Below are positions 27,434 through 36,532 of a stretch of DNA of 64,000 nucleotides, one piece after another (position 1 is the stretch's first letter; every line of letters begins with the position of its first letter). The notes beneath the pieces are model-generated. The model had not been told where the DNA came from, made no database searches, and saw nothing but the letters and a program-made list of their open reading frames with translations. A program made the translations under genes and the position numbers. Source of the stretch: Polynucleobacter sp. MWH-HuK1 (GTDB lineage Bacteria; Pseudomonadota; Gammaproteobacteria; Burkholderiales; Burkholderiaceae); NCBI RefSeq assembly GCF_018881815.1, contig NZ_JACVPP010000001.1, positions 1 to 64,000 on the forward strand, read 5' to 3'.

Positions 27434-29233
27434 ATGACATACCCATATGCACAATCTCCGGAAAAACTGAGCACACTGTTGGCTCAGTTGTTTCGGCACA
27501 TAAGTCCACAGCGACGCCTCCAATTCGTACTGATGATCGCTTTGACCCTGACCACTTCCGTTGCGGAAGTGGTCAGCCTCGGCGCAGTGGTGCCGTTTAT
27601 CGGAATACTGACCGAGCCGGAGCGGGTGTTCAATTTACCCATATTGTCCCGATACATACAGTGGATGGGGATAACCACACCGAGTGACTTGGTGCTACCG
27701 CTAGCGGTAGCATTCTCGGTAGCTGCTATCGTTGCTGCGGTCCTGCGATTGTTGCTGCTTTGGGTCAGCATCCGCCTATCCAACGTTACCGGGGCCGATC
27801 TGAGCGTTGAAGTCTACCGAAAAACGCTGTATCAGCCCTATCTGGTACATGTTGCGCGTAGCAGCAGCGAAATCATTAGCGGAATTACCCAAAAAGTTAC
27901 TGCGGCGACAAGCGTACTAACCTCATTAATCACTGTCGCTACTTCATCCATACTGTTTATTGCGATACTGTTGTCACTGTTTTTAATCGACCCCTACATA
28001 GCTACAGTTGCAATGGTTTGTTTTGGAACAGGCTATGGACTTATTGCTTGGAAGACGCGTATACGGTTGAAGCGAAACAGCCAGTGCATAGCGCAACAGC
28101 AGACGCAGGTCGTTAAAACATTGCAGGAAGGCTTGGGTGCGATACGCGATGTGTTGCTTGATGGGACTCAATCCACTTACACCAATATCTTTAGGAATTC
28201 GATACAGCAACTACAGAAATCCACAGGAGAAAACCAGTGTATCACCTTGGGCCCCCGGTATGTAATGGAGGCCCTGGGTATGATAATGGTCGCCATCTTC
28301 GCCTATAGCCTCAGCAAACATCAGGGGGGCATCGGAGCCGCACTGCCGATACTGGGCGCACTGGCATTAGGGGCGCAGCGGCTGATGCCCCTGTTGCAGC
28401 AACTATATGGCAACTGGTCAGTTGTTGCCGGCAGCCAAGCAACGTTAAAAGATGTTCTGGCACTTCTGGATCAGTCATTGCCCAACCATATTCATGAACC
28501 ACAACCCAAGCCGATTTCGTTTAAGAAGGAAGCGCGCTTCGAGTCAGTCTGCTTTCGATATAGCATGGAGGGCCCCTGGATACTAAAAGACATTTCGCTC
28601 TCCATTCCCAAGGGCGCCCGAATCGGTTTTGTCGGCAAAACTGGCAGCGGGAAAAGCACCATACTGGATTTATTCATGCGCTTGCTTGAGCCGACGTGCG
28701 GACAGATCATTGTAGACGGCAATCCGCTTACAGAAGAAAACACTCGATCATGGCAGCTTGTAATTGCGCATGTGCCACAACAAATATACCTGTCGGACGC
28801 CACGATTGCCGAAAACATCGCATTTGGAGTGGCGCCCAACGAGATCGATCATGAACTTGTAAGGAACGCTGCAGAACAGGCGCAGTTGACTGACTTAATT
28901 GAGGGCTCACTTGATGGTTACAACACTGTTGTCGGAGAAAGAGGTGTCAGGCTGAGCGGGGGGCAGCGCCAGCGAATCGGAATTGCACGAGCACTGTACA
29001 AGAAGGCGCAGATCCTCATTTTTGACGAAGCGACCAGCGCGCTGGATACGGATACGGAAAATTCGGTTATGGCGGCGATAGAAAATCTGAATCGCAACTT
29101 GACCATCCTTATGGTTGCCCATCGACTCTCTACCCTCCAGAATTGTGATTTGATCGTGCAATTGGAGAGCGGGCAGATTTCTGCGCAAGGATTGTCTCCG
29201 GCAATTGGGACTGCGCAAGGTAAATGGTTATGA
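27434..29233 (+). CDS. ABC exporter, PglK/MsbA-type lipid-linked oligosaccharide flippase
   Basis: This 599-residue half-transporter has about six membrane helices within residues 20-320, for example VVSLGAVVPFIGILT and SILFIAILLSLFLIDPYIA. The ATPase domain is complete: Walker A GFVGKTGSGKSTILDL (about 400), signature LSGGQRQRIGIARAL (about 506), Walker B ILIFDEATSALD (about 527) and the H-loop VAHRLSTL (about 560). As the only flippase-like gene in this operon, it probably moves the undecaprenyl-linked glycan across the inner membrane in place of a Wzx. The C-terminus overlaps the cytidylyltransferase region. Confidence 0.9.
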   Translation: MTYPYAQSPEKLSTLLAQLFRHISPQRRLQFVLMIALTLTTSVAEVVSLGAVVPFIGILTEPERVFNLPILSRYIQWMGITTPSDLVLPLAVAFSVAAIVAAVLRLLLLWVSIRLSNVTGADLSVEVYRKTLYQPYLVHVARSSSEIISGITQKVTAATSVLTSLITVATSSILFIAILLSLFLIDPYIATVAMVCFGTGYGLIAWKTRIRLKRNSQCIAQQQTQVVKTLQEGLGAIRDVLLDGTQSTYTNIFRNSIQQLQKSTGENQCITLGPRYVMEALGMIMVAIFAYSLSKHQGGIGAALPILGALALGAQRLMPLLQQLYGNWSVVAGSQATLKDVLALLDQSLPNHIHEPQPKPISFKKEARFESVCFRYSMEGPWILKDISLSIPKGARIGFVGKTGSGKSTILDLFMRLLEPTCGQIIVDGNPLTEENTRSWQLVIAHVPQQIYLSDATIAENIAFGVAPNEIDHELVRNAAEQAQLTDLIEGSLDGYNTVVGERGVRLSGGQRQRIGIARALYKKAQILIFDEATSALDTDTENSVMAAIENLNRNLTILMVAHRLSTLQNCDLIVQLESGQISAQGLSPAIGTAQGKWL

Positions 29234-29270
29234 TGATGTACTCACTATCGATAAAGAAAGTTGGGTAATC

Positions 29271-29972
29271 TTGGGGCTGAATACAACTCCCGTCGTTTGT
29301 CTTATTCCGGCCCGCGGCAGGTCAAAAGGCGTATACAGGAAGAACATGAGAACAATAGCAGGGAAGTCGCTTATAGATTTTACTATTCTGGCGGCACAGC
29401 ATTCCAACTATGCAGACAATGTATACATCTCTTCGGATGACGCAACAATCTTGGAGCATGCGAGAACTCTAGGAGCAATTGGGATTGCTAGGCCAGATGA
29501 ATTTGCTTCGGATACTGCTTCGGCTATTGCGGTTGTTGAGCATTTCCTGAGCATGCTTCCTGATACGTTGCTACAGGAAGACCCATATATTGTGTATTTG
29601 CAACCTACCTCGCCACTTCGCACATCCCATCATATTGACGATGCACTCGAACAGATGTTGGCCGCAAAGGGACAATCGCTTGTAAGTGTATCTGAAGTAC
29701 AGAAATCGCCATTCAAGATGTTTACATTGGATGAAAAGGGGCGCTTGCAGTCATTATTTGATGAGAAGCTTTCCAATGCTCGCCGTCAGGATCTGCCCGA
29801 AGTGTTTGCTCCCAATGGTGCAATCTATGTATTCCGAGCATCAGAATTCAAGTCAAGAGGCGGCTTCCCGTCGAATGGAAGCATCCCTTTTGTAATGAAT
29901 ACTGAGGATAGTCTAGATATCGATACTGAAGATGATATCTGCCGTGCAGAAATTATTTTGGGAGGTAAGTAA
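29271..29972 (+). CDS. neuA: CMP-nonulosonic acid cytidylyltransferase (NeuA/LegF-like)
   Basis: This enzyme activates a sialic-acid-like sugar with CTP. It has the CTP-binding N-terminal motif CLIPARGRSKGVYRKN, ISSDDATILEHARTLGA, the YLQPTSPLRTSHHIDDA motif and FAPNGAIYVFRASEF. It ends SLDIDTEDDICRAE as in NeuA/LegF/PseF. The likely start is TTG 29271, 11 residues before the first conserved strand. TTG 29205, in frame inside the ABC gene, is the alternative. No better ATG exists. The next gene starts at the stop codon (TAATGG), so the two are coupled. The substrate (Neu, Leg or a 7-hydroxy analogue) cannot be fixed from this protein alone. Confidence 0.88.
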   Translation: MGLNTTPVVCLIPARGRSKGVYRKNMRTIAGKSLIDFTILAAQHSNYADNVYISSDDATILEHARTLGAIGIARPDEFASDTASAIAVVEHFLSMLPDTLLQEDPYIVYLQPTSPLRTSHHIDDALEQMLAAKGQSLVSVSEVQKSPFKMFTLDEKGRLQSLFDEKLSNARRQDLPEVFAPNGAIYVFRASEFKSRGGFPSNGSIPFVMNTEDSLDIDTEDDICRAEIILGGK

Positions 29973-31009
29973 TGGCTGAATTTAAAATTGCAGACCGATG
30001 GATTGGCAACAATCATCCACCGGTGGTTATCGCAGAAATCGGAATTAATCATGAGGGGTCACTTGATACAGCCATTCAGATGGTTGATGCCGCTGTCCAT
30101 GCCGGCGCTGAGATCATCAAACATCAGACACACATAGTAGAAGACGAAATGTCTGATGAGGCAAAAGCGGTGATTCCAGGTAATGCGGATGTCTCAATCT
30201 ACGAGATCATGGCGCGGTGTGCACTTTCCGAGACTGATGAATACTCGCTGATGAAGTATGTGCAGCAACGTGGTGCGATTTTCATAAGCACACCGTTCTC
30301 ACGTGCCGCAGTGAACAGACTAGTCAAGTTCGATATTCCGGCATTCAAGGTGGGATCGGGAGAATGCAACAACTATCCGCTAATTAAGTATATAGCCCGC
30401 TTTGGCAAACCGGTTATTATTAGTACCGGCATGAATACAATCGAATCGATAAGGCCATCAGTCGAAATCTTGCGCAAGGAAAAAATCCCTTATGCATTGA
30501 TGCATTGTACAAACGTATACCCCACTCCACCCGAACTGGTGCGACTGGGGGCGATGACCAAATTGAAAGAATTCTTTCCAGATGCAGTAATCGGTCTGTC
30601 GGATCACACCACTTCGAACTATCCATGCCTAGGCTCAGTAGCGCTTGGGGCATCAATATTGGAGCGTCATTTTACCGATCGCATGGATCGCCCCGGCCCC
30701 GATATTGTTTGTTCGATGGACCCGACCGCGCTGAATGAGCTGATCGAAGGGTCAAAAATCATCTTTGCAGCACGGGGCGGGGAAAAAGGCCCTGTAGAAG
30801 CTGAAGTGCCAACGATTGCGTTTGCATTTGCCTCAGTTGTGGCCATTCGCGACATCACACCCGGACAAAAACTAAGCGAAGAAAATATTTGGGTCAAACG
30901 TCCGGGTGGCGGTGATTTTACTGTCATGGACTATGAGGGTCTACTTGGGAAAACTGCAAAAGAGCATATACCGCGAGGCTTTCAGATAAAGAAGTCAAAT
31001 GTACTCTGA
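29972..31009 (+). CDS. neuB: Nonulosonic acid synthase (NeuB/LegI family)
   Basis: This 345-residue TIM-barrel enzyme condenses phosphoenolpyruvate with a 6-carbon N-acyl amino sugar to give a nine-carbon 2-keto acid. Motifs are VVIAEIGINHEGSLDTAIQM, AEIIKHQTHIVEDEMS, FKVGSGECNNYPLIKYI, IGLSDHTTSN and LERHFTDRMDRPGPDIVCSM. The C-terminal antifreeze/SAF domain (VVAIRDITPGQKLSEENIWV) is present. The PGPDIVCSMDP segment differs from the SLEP of classical Neu5Ac synthases and looks more like LegI-type sequences as remembered. It overlaps the reductase gene downstream by 11 bases. Confidence 0.9.
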   Translation: MAEFKIADRWIGNNHPPVVIAEIGINHEGSLDTAIQMVDAAVHAGAEIIKHQTHIVEDEMSDEAKAVIPGNADVSIYEIMARCALSETDEYSLMKYVQQRGAIFISTPFSRAAVNRLVKFDIPAFKVGSGECNNYPLIKYIARFGKPVIISTGMNTIESIRPSVEILRKEKIPYALMHCTNVYPTPPELVRLGAMTKLKEFFPDAVIGLSDHTTSNYPCLGSVALGASILERHFTDRMDRPGPDIVCSMDPTALNELIEGSKIIFAARGGEKGPVEAEVPTIAFAFASVVAIRDITPGQKLSEENIWVKRPGGGDFTVMDYEGLLGKTAKEHIPRGFQIKKSNVL

Positions 31010-31904
31010 TAACAGGAGCGTGAAGCTAGTTGTTACCGGCGCATCGGGATTTATAGGACGACGGATCGTTCGACTGCTTCGTGACAAGCATAAGGTAGAG
31101 CTCGTTCCCGTGACAAGGCAGAACATCCCGAATTGGCAAAGGGTGTCCGATTATTCCCAAGCATCGGCCGGAGACGTATTAATTCATTTGGCAGAAAATT
31201 GCGACCGAGGTCAGGTTGCAGGCATGGGCGAGTCATATAAAGAAGGCATCCAGTCAACATTGATGGCGCTATTAGCAAAAGGATATAGCCGCGTAATTTA
31301 TGCGTCATCTGCGGTACTCTATAGCGATAATGATAAACGACCGCACTTGACGAGCGACAAGGTTGTGTTAACCGATAATTACTCACGAATTAAGCATCAA
31401 TCGGAGTGCGCAGTACTAGATACGCGAGGAGGGGTCGTAGTACGCCTGGCTAATATCTACGGACGCGGAATGTCAGAGAATAACGTGATGAGCGCAATTC
31501 TTCGCCAGATACCCGGCGTAGACCCACTGCAAGTGATGGATGCTAGCCCTATCAGGGATTTCCTAAGTGCCGATGATGCTGCCGATGGAATTGTTGCGCT
31601 GGCCCTAGGGCGAGATCAAAAAGGTAGCGAAAGCGGCCTATATAATCTAGGAACTGGAATAGGAACATCCATTGGAACATTAGCCAATATGGCCTTGGAA
31701 ATCGCTGGGGAATCGCACAGGCGAGTCGAAGCCAAATCAATTGCAGGAAAAGATTCCTGCCTGATTCTGGATTACAACCAAACCACTCTTGCCTGCGGCT
31801 GGAAACCAAGGACAACGCTGGCTGAAGGTATTACGGATTTGCTGCAAATAGGAAAAGAAGAACATCATCATGAAGCGTCGCACGATAGCAGTATTTACAG
31901 GTAA
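30999..31904 (+). CDS. NAD(P)-dependent SDR sugar epimerase/reductase in the nonulosonate operon
   Basis: This 301-residue extended SDR has the nucleotide motif VTGASGFIGRRIVRLLR, the catalytic Ser region ASSAVLYSD and the YSRIK Tyr-x-x-x-Lys motif (about residue 127), followed by VVRLANIYGRGM. The ATG at 30999 lies inside the end of neuB. A GTG at 31020 has a Shine-Dalgarno-like AGGAG only one base away, so it was not chosen. Its position between NeuB-like and NeuC-like enzymes, in an operon with a 4,6-dehydratase but no aminotransferase, suggests it reduces the 4-keto group of the dehydratase product. A C4 epimerase is the alternative. Confidence 0.78.
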   Translation: MYSDNRSVKLVVTGASGFIGRRIVRLLRDKHKVELVPVTRQNIPNWQRVSDYSQASAGDVLIHLAENCDRGQVAGMGESYKEGIQSTLMALLAKGYSRVIYASSAVLYSDNDKRPHLTSDKVVLTDNYSRIKHQSECAVLDTRGGVVVRLANIYGRGMSENNVMSAILRQIPGVDPLQVMDASPIRDFLSADDAADGIVALALGRDQKGSESGLYNLGTGIGTSIGTLANMALEIAGESHRRVEAKSIAGKDSCLILDYNQTTLACGWKPRTTLAEGITDLLQIGKEEHHHEASHDSSIYR

Positions 31905-33090
31905 CCGGGCCGAATATGGCTTGCAGTATCCAATACTGCGCGCTATAGATCGCCATCCTGATATGGATTACCGCTTGATGGTATCCGGAGCACACCTTGA
32001 CCCAAATTTCGGAAGCACTCTGGACGAGATTCGTGCAGATGGCTTCCGCATTGACGCTGAGATCAAGATCGAAATGGACGCTGCAACGCTCTATGCTACG
32101 GCCCAGGCAATCGGGTCGGGAATTTTGTCCATCAGTCGCGCGCTGAACGAACTGAAACCGGACATGATGGTGGTTTACGCCGATCGTTTTGAGGGACTGG
32201 CTGCCGTCATTGCGGCAAGTCAAATGAATATTCCCACGGCACACATAGAAGGGGGCGACTTGACTGAAGGCGGCGCACTGGATGATTCGGTACGCCATGC
32301 AATGACCAAGCTCTCCCATCTTCACTTTACAACCAACCAGCAAGCAACTAATCGTATTCTGGCGATGGGGGAAGAACCATGGCGTGTACATACAGTTGGG
32401 TTCCCCGCCATCGATTTGATATCTGAAGGCCGATTTGCCAAAGAGAATGAAATTGTCGATAAGCTTGGTCTTGATTTATCCCGCCCCATTATGCTGTTTA
32501 CCCAACATTCGGTGAGCACCGAATTTGATCACGCCGGATCGCAACTTGAGCCCTCGCTGAAGGCAATAGAGAGATTGGCCGCGGAGGGAGTGCAGACGAT
32601 TCTCACATATCCGAACAATGATGCCGGAGGACAAGCAATTATCAAGATGCTGGAAGAGTATGGGGCAAGGATGATTGCCGGAACGCAAATTCGACGCTCT
32701 CTTGGGCGGCATCTTTATCATGGCGTGTTGGCACTCGCACGCAATCCCTCGATAAGGGTTGCATGCGTAGGGAATTCATCTTCAGGTCTGAAGGAAACAC
32801 CAGCTTTCGGATGTCCAACAGTCAATATAGGCTCACGCCAGGAAGGAAGATTGCGCGGGGAGAATGTTATCGACGCAGACTATAACGACAATTCAATCAC
32901 CAGGGCGATGAAAAAATGCTTGTTCGACGACGACTTCAGGTCCGCCTGCCGAAATTCGGAAAACCCTTACTGGCTTGGCGATGCCGGCCCCAAAATTGCC
33001 AATGTATTGGCAACCGTTTCCCTTGATCCCAAGATCATACGCAAGCGGATGACGCTCAAAGGAGAAACTCACGATGGTTGGTTCAGGTGA
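31870..33090 (+). CDS. neuC: Hydrolysing NDP-N-acetylhexosamine 2-epimerase (NeuC/LegG family)
   Basis: This 406-residue GT-B-fold epimerase inverts C2 and releases the nucleotide, giving the ManNAc-like substrate for NeuB. Motifs include IAVFTGNRAEYGLQYPILRA, VVYADRFEGLAAVIAAS, IPTAHIEGGDLTEGGALDD, the HAMTKLSHLHFTTNQQA region, and VGNSSSGLKETPAFGCPTVN. It overlaps the reductase gene by 35 bases and the next gene by 4 bases (GTGA). Sequence style matches NeuC/LegG rather than WecB (non-hydrolysing). Confidence 0.9.
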   Translation: MKRRTIAVFTGNRAEYGLQYPILRAIDRHPDMDYRLMVSGAHLDPNFGSTLDEIRADGFRIDAEIKIEMDAATLYATAQAIGSGILSISRALNELKPDMMVVYADRFEGLAAVIAASQMNIPTAHIEGGDLTEGGALDDSVRHAMTKLSHLHFTTNQQATNRILAMGEEPWRVHTVGFPAIDLISEGRFAKENEIVDKLGLDLSRPIMLFTQHSVSTEFDHAGSQLEPSLKAIERLAAEGVQTILTYPNNDAGGQAIIKMLEEYGARMIAGTQIRRSLGRHLYHGVLALARNPSIRVACVGNSSSGLKETPAFGCPTVNIGSRQEGRLRGENVIDADYNDNSITRAMKKCLFDDDFRSACRNSENPYWLGDAGPKIANVLATVSLDPKIIRKRMTLKGETHDGWFR

Positions 33091-34154
33091 TTGAGAAGCC
33101 GCTTCGCCACGAGGCAAAATTAATTGATGCTGTTCGGGCTATTGAGATCAGCCCTAGGCGTATGGCGGTAGTCGTCGATGCAGAGAACCGCTTGACTGGA
33201 ACCCTGACGGACGGAGACATTCGTCGTCATTTGCTCGCGGGAGGCAGTCTGGATGCACAGGTAGCAATCGCTATGAATCCCAACCCACTTTCGGCAGAAG
33301 AGGGATCTTCGGACGGATACATCAAGGATTTGATGCGCCGCGGGAATGTGGTTGCGATCCCCTTGCTGGATCGCGATAGAAAATACTTGCGGCTGATTCA
33401 TTTGATGGATATGGATCTGAATGACAGCATATCCGACAACGCAGTGGGATTCAGTTTTGCGGTAATCATGGCGGGCGGCGAAGGTACGCGACTGAGGCCA
33501 TTGACGGAGACTATTCCCAAGCCGATGGTTGAAATAGGCGGCGCACCCTTACTCGAACGTCAAATTCAACGGCTGGTCAAGATTGGGATTCCCCGCGTTT
33601 ACATTTCAGTAAATTACCTGGGTCACATCATCGAGGAGTATTTCGGCAATGGTGAAGACTTTGGGATAGAAATAAGTTATCTTAGGGAGCAGGAAAAGCT
33701 GGGGACTGCCGGAGCATTGACGTTGCTGCCGGAGCACCCAACAGGACCTATTCTTGTGATGAACGGCGATATCCTGACCACGTCAGACCTTGATAGTTTT
33801 TATCATTTTCACAACGCACATGCGGCAAATATTACTATTGCAGCAATAGACCATCGAGTTCATGTCCCGTATGGAGTAATACGGACAGACGGCGCGTTTA
33901 TTACCGGACTGGTTGAAAAACCCTCGGAACGATTCTTGTGTAATGCGGGTATTTACGCACTTTCTCCACAAGCGCTGATTCACTTAGAGAAGAACATACA
34001 TAGCAACATGACAGATCTTGTCAATATCTGCCTTACAAAGAAATTGCCGGTCGCGGTATTTCCAGTACACGAATATTGGAATGATATCGGTACACCTAGC
34101 GACCTGGAAAAGGCCCGAATTCACTTCTCAAAGATGGAGATCAATAATGAGTGA
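33087..34154 (+). CDS. CBS-domain nucleotidyltransferase, PtmE-like hexosamine-1-phosphate nucleotidylyltransferase
   Basis: This 355-residue protein carries two CBS motifs at the N-terminus (MAVVVDAENRLTGTLTDGDI, then a second about 60 residues on). These are fused to a GT-A nucleotidyltransferase with the pyrophosphorylase signature AVIMAGGEGTRLRPLTETIP, PKPMVEIGGAPLLERQI and VMNGDILTTSDL. This layout is that of Campylobacter PtmE, which makes GDP-glucosamine for legionaminic acid. The start is taken as GTG 33087 because it overlaps the neuC stop as GTGA. TTG 33078 is another option. The choice of GTP versus UTP cannot be read from the sequence. It overlaps the dehydratase gene by 8 bases. 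Confidence 0.84.
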   Translation: MIEKPLRHEAKLIDAVRAIEISPRRMAVVVDAENRLTGTLTDGDIRRHLLAGGSLDAQVAIAMNPNPLSAEEGSSDGYIKDLMRRGNVVAIPLLDRDRKYLRLIHLMDMDLNDSISDNAVGFSFAVIMAGGEGTRLRPLTETIPKPMVEIGGAPLLERQIQRLVKIGIPRVYISVNYLGHIIEEYFGNGEDFGIEISYLREQEKLGTAGALTLLPEHPTGPILVMNGDILTTSDLDSFYHFHNAHAANITIAAIDHRVHVPYGVIRTDGAFITGLVEKPSERFLCNAGIYALSPQALIHLEKNIHSNMTDLVNICLTKKLPVAVFPVHEYWNDIGTPSDLEKARIHFSKMEINNE

Positions 34155-35148
34155 GTCACTCAAAGGAAAAAGTGTATTTGTTACCGGGGCAGACGGATTT
34201 ATCGGTAGTCACCTGGTGGAGATTCTTGTCAACGAAGGGGCAAGGGTTCGCGCCCTAGTCTATTACAACTCATGGAACGCGAGCGGATGGTTGACGGATT
34301 TATCTGAATCCATTCTGAGCCAAATTGAGTTGTACACGGGCGATATTCGTGACGCAGAACGCATCCGTCAAGGGGTAAAAGGTTGTGATTACGTATTCCA
34401 CCTATCCAGCCTCATTGCCATTCCTTACAGCTATGACGCCCCCAGATCATATGTAGAAACCAATGTTATGGGCGCCCTAAATATTCTCCAAGCCTGTCGT
34501 GAGAGCGATGCGCTCACGCGGTTGGTGCATGTGTCAACTTCTGAGGTGTACGGATCTGCGCAAACAGTTCCGATATCGGAAAACCACCCCTTGGTTGGGC
34601 AATCGCCCTACTCTGCAAGCAAGATAGCCGCCGACAAGATGGCTGAAAGCTTTTATCTGTCATTTAATTTGCCGGTTGTAACAGCAAGGCCATTCAATAC
34701 GTTTGGCCCACGTCAAACAGCTAGGGCAGTCATCCCAACCATAGCCAGCCAGTTGATTGCGGGCAAACAGAAACTCAAGCTGGGATCACTTCATCCGACC
34801 CGGGATTTCAATTTTGCAACTGACACGGCACGCGGAATGGTGGCGCTGGCATTATGTCCGGCAGCGCAAGGTGAAGTAGTGAATATCGGTTCTGGTGAAG
34901 AATGGTCGATCGCAGAAACCCTAGAAATGCTTTGCGAGATAACTGACCGTAAGCCGCAAATCATCACAGATGACACACGTATTCGCCCAGAAAAGAGCGA
35001 AGTGAATCGTCTGCTTGCGGACAATTCCAGAATTCATAAGTTGACCAGATGGAAAAGCGCTGTTCCGTTCCGGGAGGGCCTGGAGCAGACCGTGCGCTGG
35101 ATTGAGAAGAACATGCATCACTTTGATGTGGACCAATACTCAAAATGA
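34147..35148 (+). CDS. legB: NDP-GlcNAc 4,6-dehydratase (LegB-like)
   Basis: This 333-residue extended SDR starts at ATG 34147 (MSESLKGKSVFVTGADGFIG), inside the end of the nucleotidyltransferase gene. Motifs are GADGFIGSHLVEILV, HLSSLIAIPYSYDAP, VHVSTSEVYGSAQTVPISE, YSASKIAADKMAESFYL, and ARPFNTFGPRQTARAVIPT. These are characteristic of LegB-type GDP-GlcNAc dehydratases and related GDP-mannose dehydratase relatives. It should form a 4-keto-6-deoxy intermediate. No LegC-type aminotransferase follows in the operon. The stop overlaps the HisF-like start as ATGA. Confidence 0.86.
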   Translation: MSESLKGKSVFVTGADGFIGSHLVEILVNEGARVRALVYYNSWNASGWLTDLSESILSQIELYTGDIRDAERIRQGVKGCDYVFHLSSLIAIPYSYDAPRSYVETNVMGALNILQACRESDALTRLVHVSTSEVYGSAQTVPISENHPLVGQSPYSASKIAADKMAESFYLSFNLPVVTARPFNTFGPRQTARAVIPTIASQLIAGKQKLKLGSLHPTRDFNFATDTARGMVALALCPAAQGEVVNIGSGEEWSIAETLEMLCEITDRKPQIITDDTRIRPEKSEVNRLLADNSRIHKLTRWKSAVPFREGLEQTVRWIEKNMHHFDVDQYSK

Positions 35149-35891
35149 GAGTTATTGCGCGACTTGATGTGAAGAACCAGTTCGTTATCAAGGGCATCCA
35201 CCTGGAGGGCTTACGCAAGGTTGGCGATCCTAACCAGTTAGCCAAGGCCTACTATGAAGCAGGAATTGATGAAATCATACTCATAGATGCTGTTGCCAGT
35301 TTGTACAATAGGAACAACCTGTTTTCTGTGCTGCAGAAAGCATCGGAAGAGGTGTTTGTGCCTATTACCATCGGAGGTGGCTTGCGTAATCTGTACGATG
35401 TCGAAAAAGCTCTGGATGCCGGGGCTGACAAGGTTGCGCTCAACACTGCTGCAATACGCGAACCGGAATTGATTGAAAAGGTAGCAAAGCAATATGGCAG
35501 CCAATGCGTTGTTGCCTCGGTGCAAGCCAAACATACGGCGAACGGCTGGGAAGCATACATTGAGACCGGGAGAGAAAAGACCGGTGTTCAGGTACTGGAT
35601 TGGGTGCGTCGATTGCAGGAACTTGGCGCAGGAGAACTGCTGCTTACCTCGGTTGACAAGGAAGGAACCAAATCCGGTTTTGATATCCCGTTGGTGCGAG
35701 CGGTAAACAATGCGGTGTCGATTCCTGTCATTGTCAGCGGCGGTTATGGTCAACCCAAACACATCAATGAGCTTCTTGAGGTCACCGAGCCCAGCGGTTT
35801 GTGCTTTGCCTCGGCATTGCATTACAAGACAGCTTGCGCTAGCGATTTGCGGGATAGTATTGAGTCTGCAAAAGCGGGTAGGATGAAATGA
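35145..35891 (+). CDS. hisF: HisF-like ammonia-channelling partner in sugar amidination
   Basis: This 248-residue TIM barrel is homologous to the cyclase of imidazole glycerol phosphate synthase. The first catalytic Asp is kept (RVIARLDVKNQFVIKG). The second, normally in VVAIDAK, is replaced (VASVQAKHTANG, Gln at the Asp130-equivalent). LLTSVDKEGTKSGFD and IPVIVSGGYGQP, which bind phosphates, are present. This is a specialised paralogue working with the HisH-like gene and the WbpG/PseA-like amidotransferase, as in P. aeruginosa O5, rather than a histidine gene. Both neighbours are coupled by 4-base overlaps. Confidence 0.88.
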   Translation: MRVIARLDVKNQFVIKGIHLEGLRKVGDPNQLAKAYYEAGIDEIILIDAVASLYNRNNLFSVLQKASEEVFVPITIGGGLRNLYDVEKALDAGADKVALNTAAIREPELIEKVAKQYGSQCVVASVQAKHTANGWEAYIETGREKTGVQVLDWVRRLQELGAGELLLTSVDKEGTKSGFDIPLVRAVNNAVSIPVIVSGGYGQPKHINELLEVTEPSGLCFASALHYKTACASDLRDSIESAKAGRMK

Positions 35892-36517
35892 AGAAAATCG
35901 TTGTCTTGAATTATGGACTTGGCAATGTACGTAGTGTGAGCAATGCCCTGCGGGCGATCGGAGCCAATGCGGAAGTGGTCCATGATGAATCATCTGTCAT
36001 GCAGGCTGATGGCTTAGTAATCCCGGGTGTTGGGGCATTCCCACATGGTATGGACAATTTGAAGAAGTCCGGTTTGGTTGAGTTAATAAAGAAATATATT
36101 GGTACAGGTCGCCCTGTGTTGGGCATCTGTCTAGGTATGCAAATGCTGTTCAACAAAGGAACGGAGTTTGTGCCGACCGATGGCTTGGGCTTGATCCATG
36201 GATCGGTTAACATCATTTCCATTTTGCCAGAAGAAGGACGACTTCCACATATTGCTTGGTCCAGAGTCAGCCCGACCGAACTGGGGCGAAATGGGATGTT
36301 TGCAGGACTAACTGACAGCGAGATGCGTTTCTACTTCGTACACAGTTATGCAGCAGCCGGGGTTAAGCCAGACAACCTAAGTGCAACCGTGAATTACCTT
36401 GGGCATGACATCGTGGCAGCAGTACAAAGAGGTAAACTGTGGGGAACTCAATTCCATCCGGAAAAGAGCGGCCCGAGCGGTCTACATCTTTTAAATAACT
36501 TTATAAGTATTTGTTAA
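35888..36517 (+). CDS. hisH: HisH-like glutamine amidotransferase for sugar amidination
   Basis: This 209-residue class I glutaminase has the start VVLNYGLGNVRSVSNALRAI, the nucleophile elbow GICLGMQMLF (Cys about residue 83) and the His-x-Glu pair in GTQFHPEKSGPSGLH. All three catalytic residues are intact, so it should generate ammonia. The ammonia would pass through the HisF-like partner to the PP-loop enzyme encoded next. It overlaps hisF by 4 bases and lies 15 bases before the PP-loop gene. A dedicated histidine-pathway role is unlikely given the context. Confidence 0.9.
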   Translation: MKKIVVLNYGLGNVRSVSNALRAIGANAEVVHDESSVMQADGLVIPGVGAFPHGMDNLKKSGLVELIKKYIGTGRPVLGICLGMQMLFNKGTEFVPTDGLGLIHGSVNIISILPEEGRLPHIAWSRVSPTELGRNGMFAGLTDSEMRFYFVHSYAAAGVKPDNLSATVNYLGHDIVAAVQRGKLWGTQFHPEKSGPSGLHLLNNFISIC

Positions 36518-36532
36518 ATACTGGGGTCAGCA

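Noticed and set aside
28907..29218. Minus-strand open frame opposite the ABC flippase
   Set aside because: It lies antisense to conserved ATPase motifs and has no independent support.
35145..36517. Interpretation of HisF and HisH as histidine biosynthesis genes
   Set aside because: There are no other his genes nearby, HisF lacks a catalytic Asp, and both are coupled to a WbpG/PseA-like enzyme.
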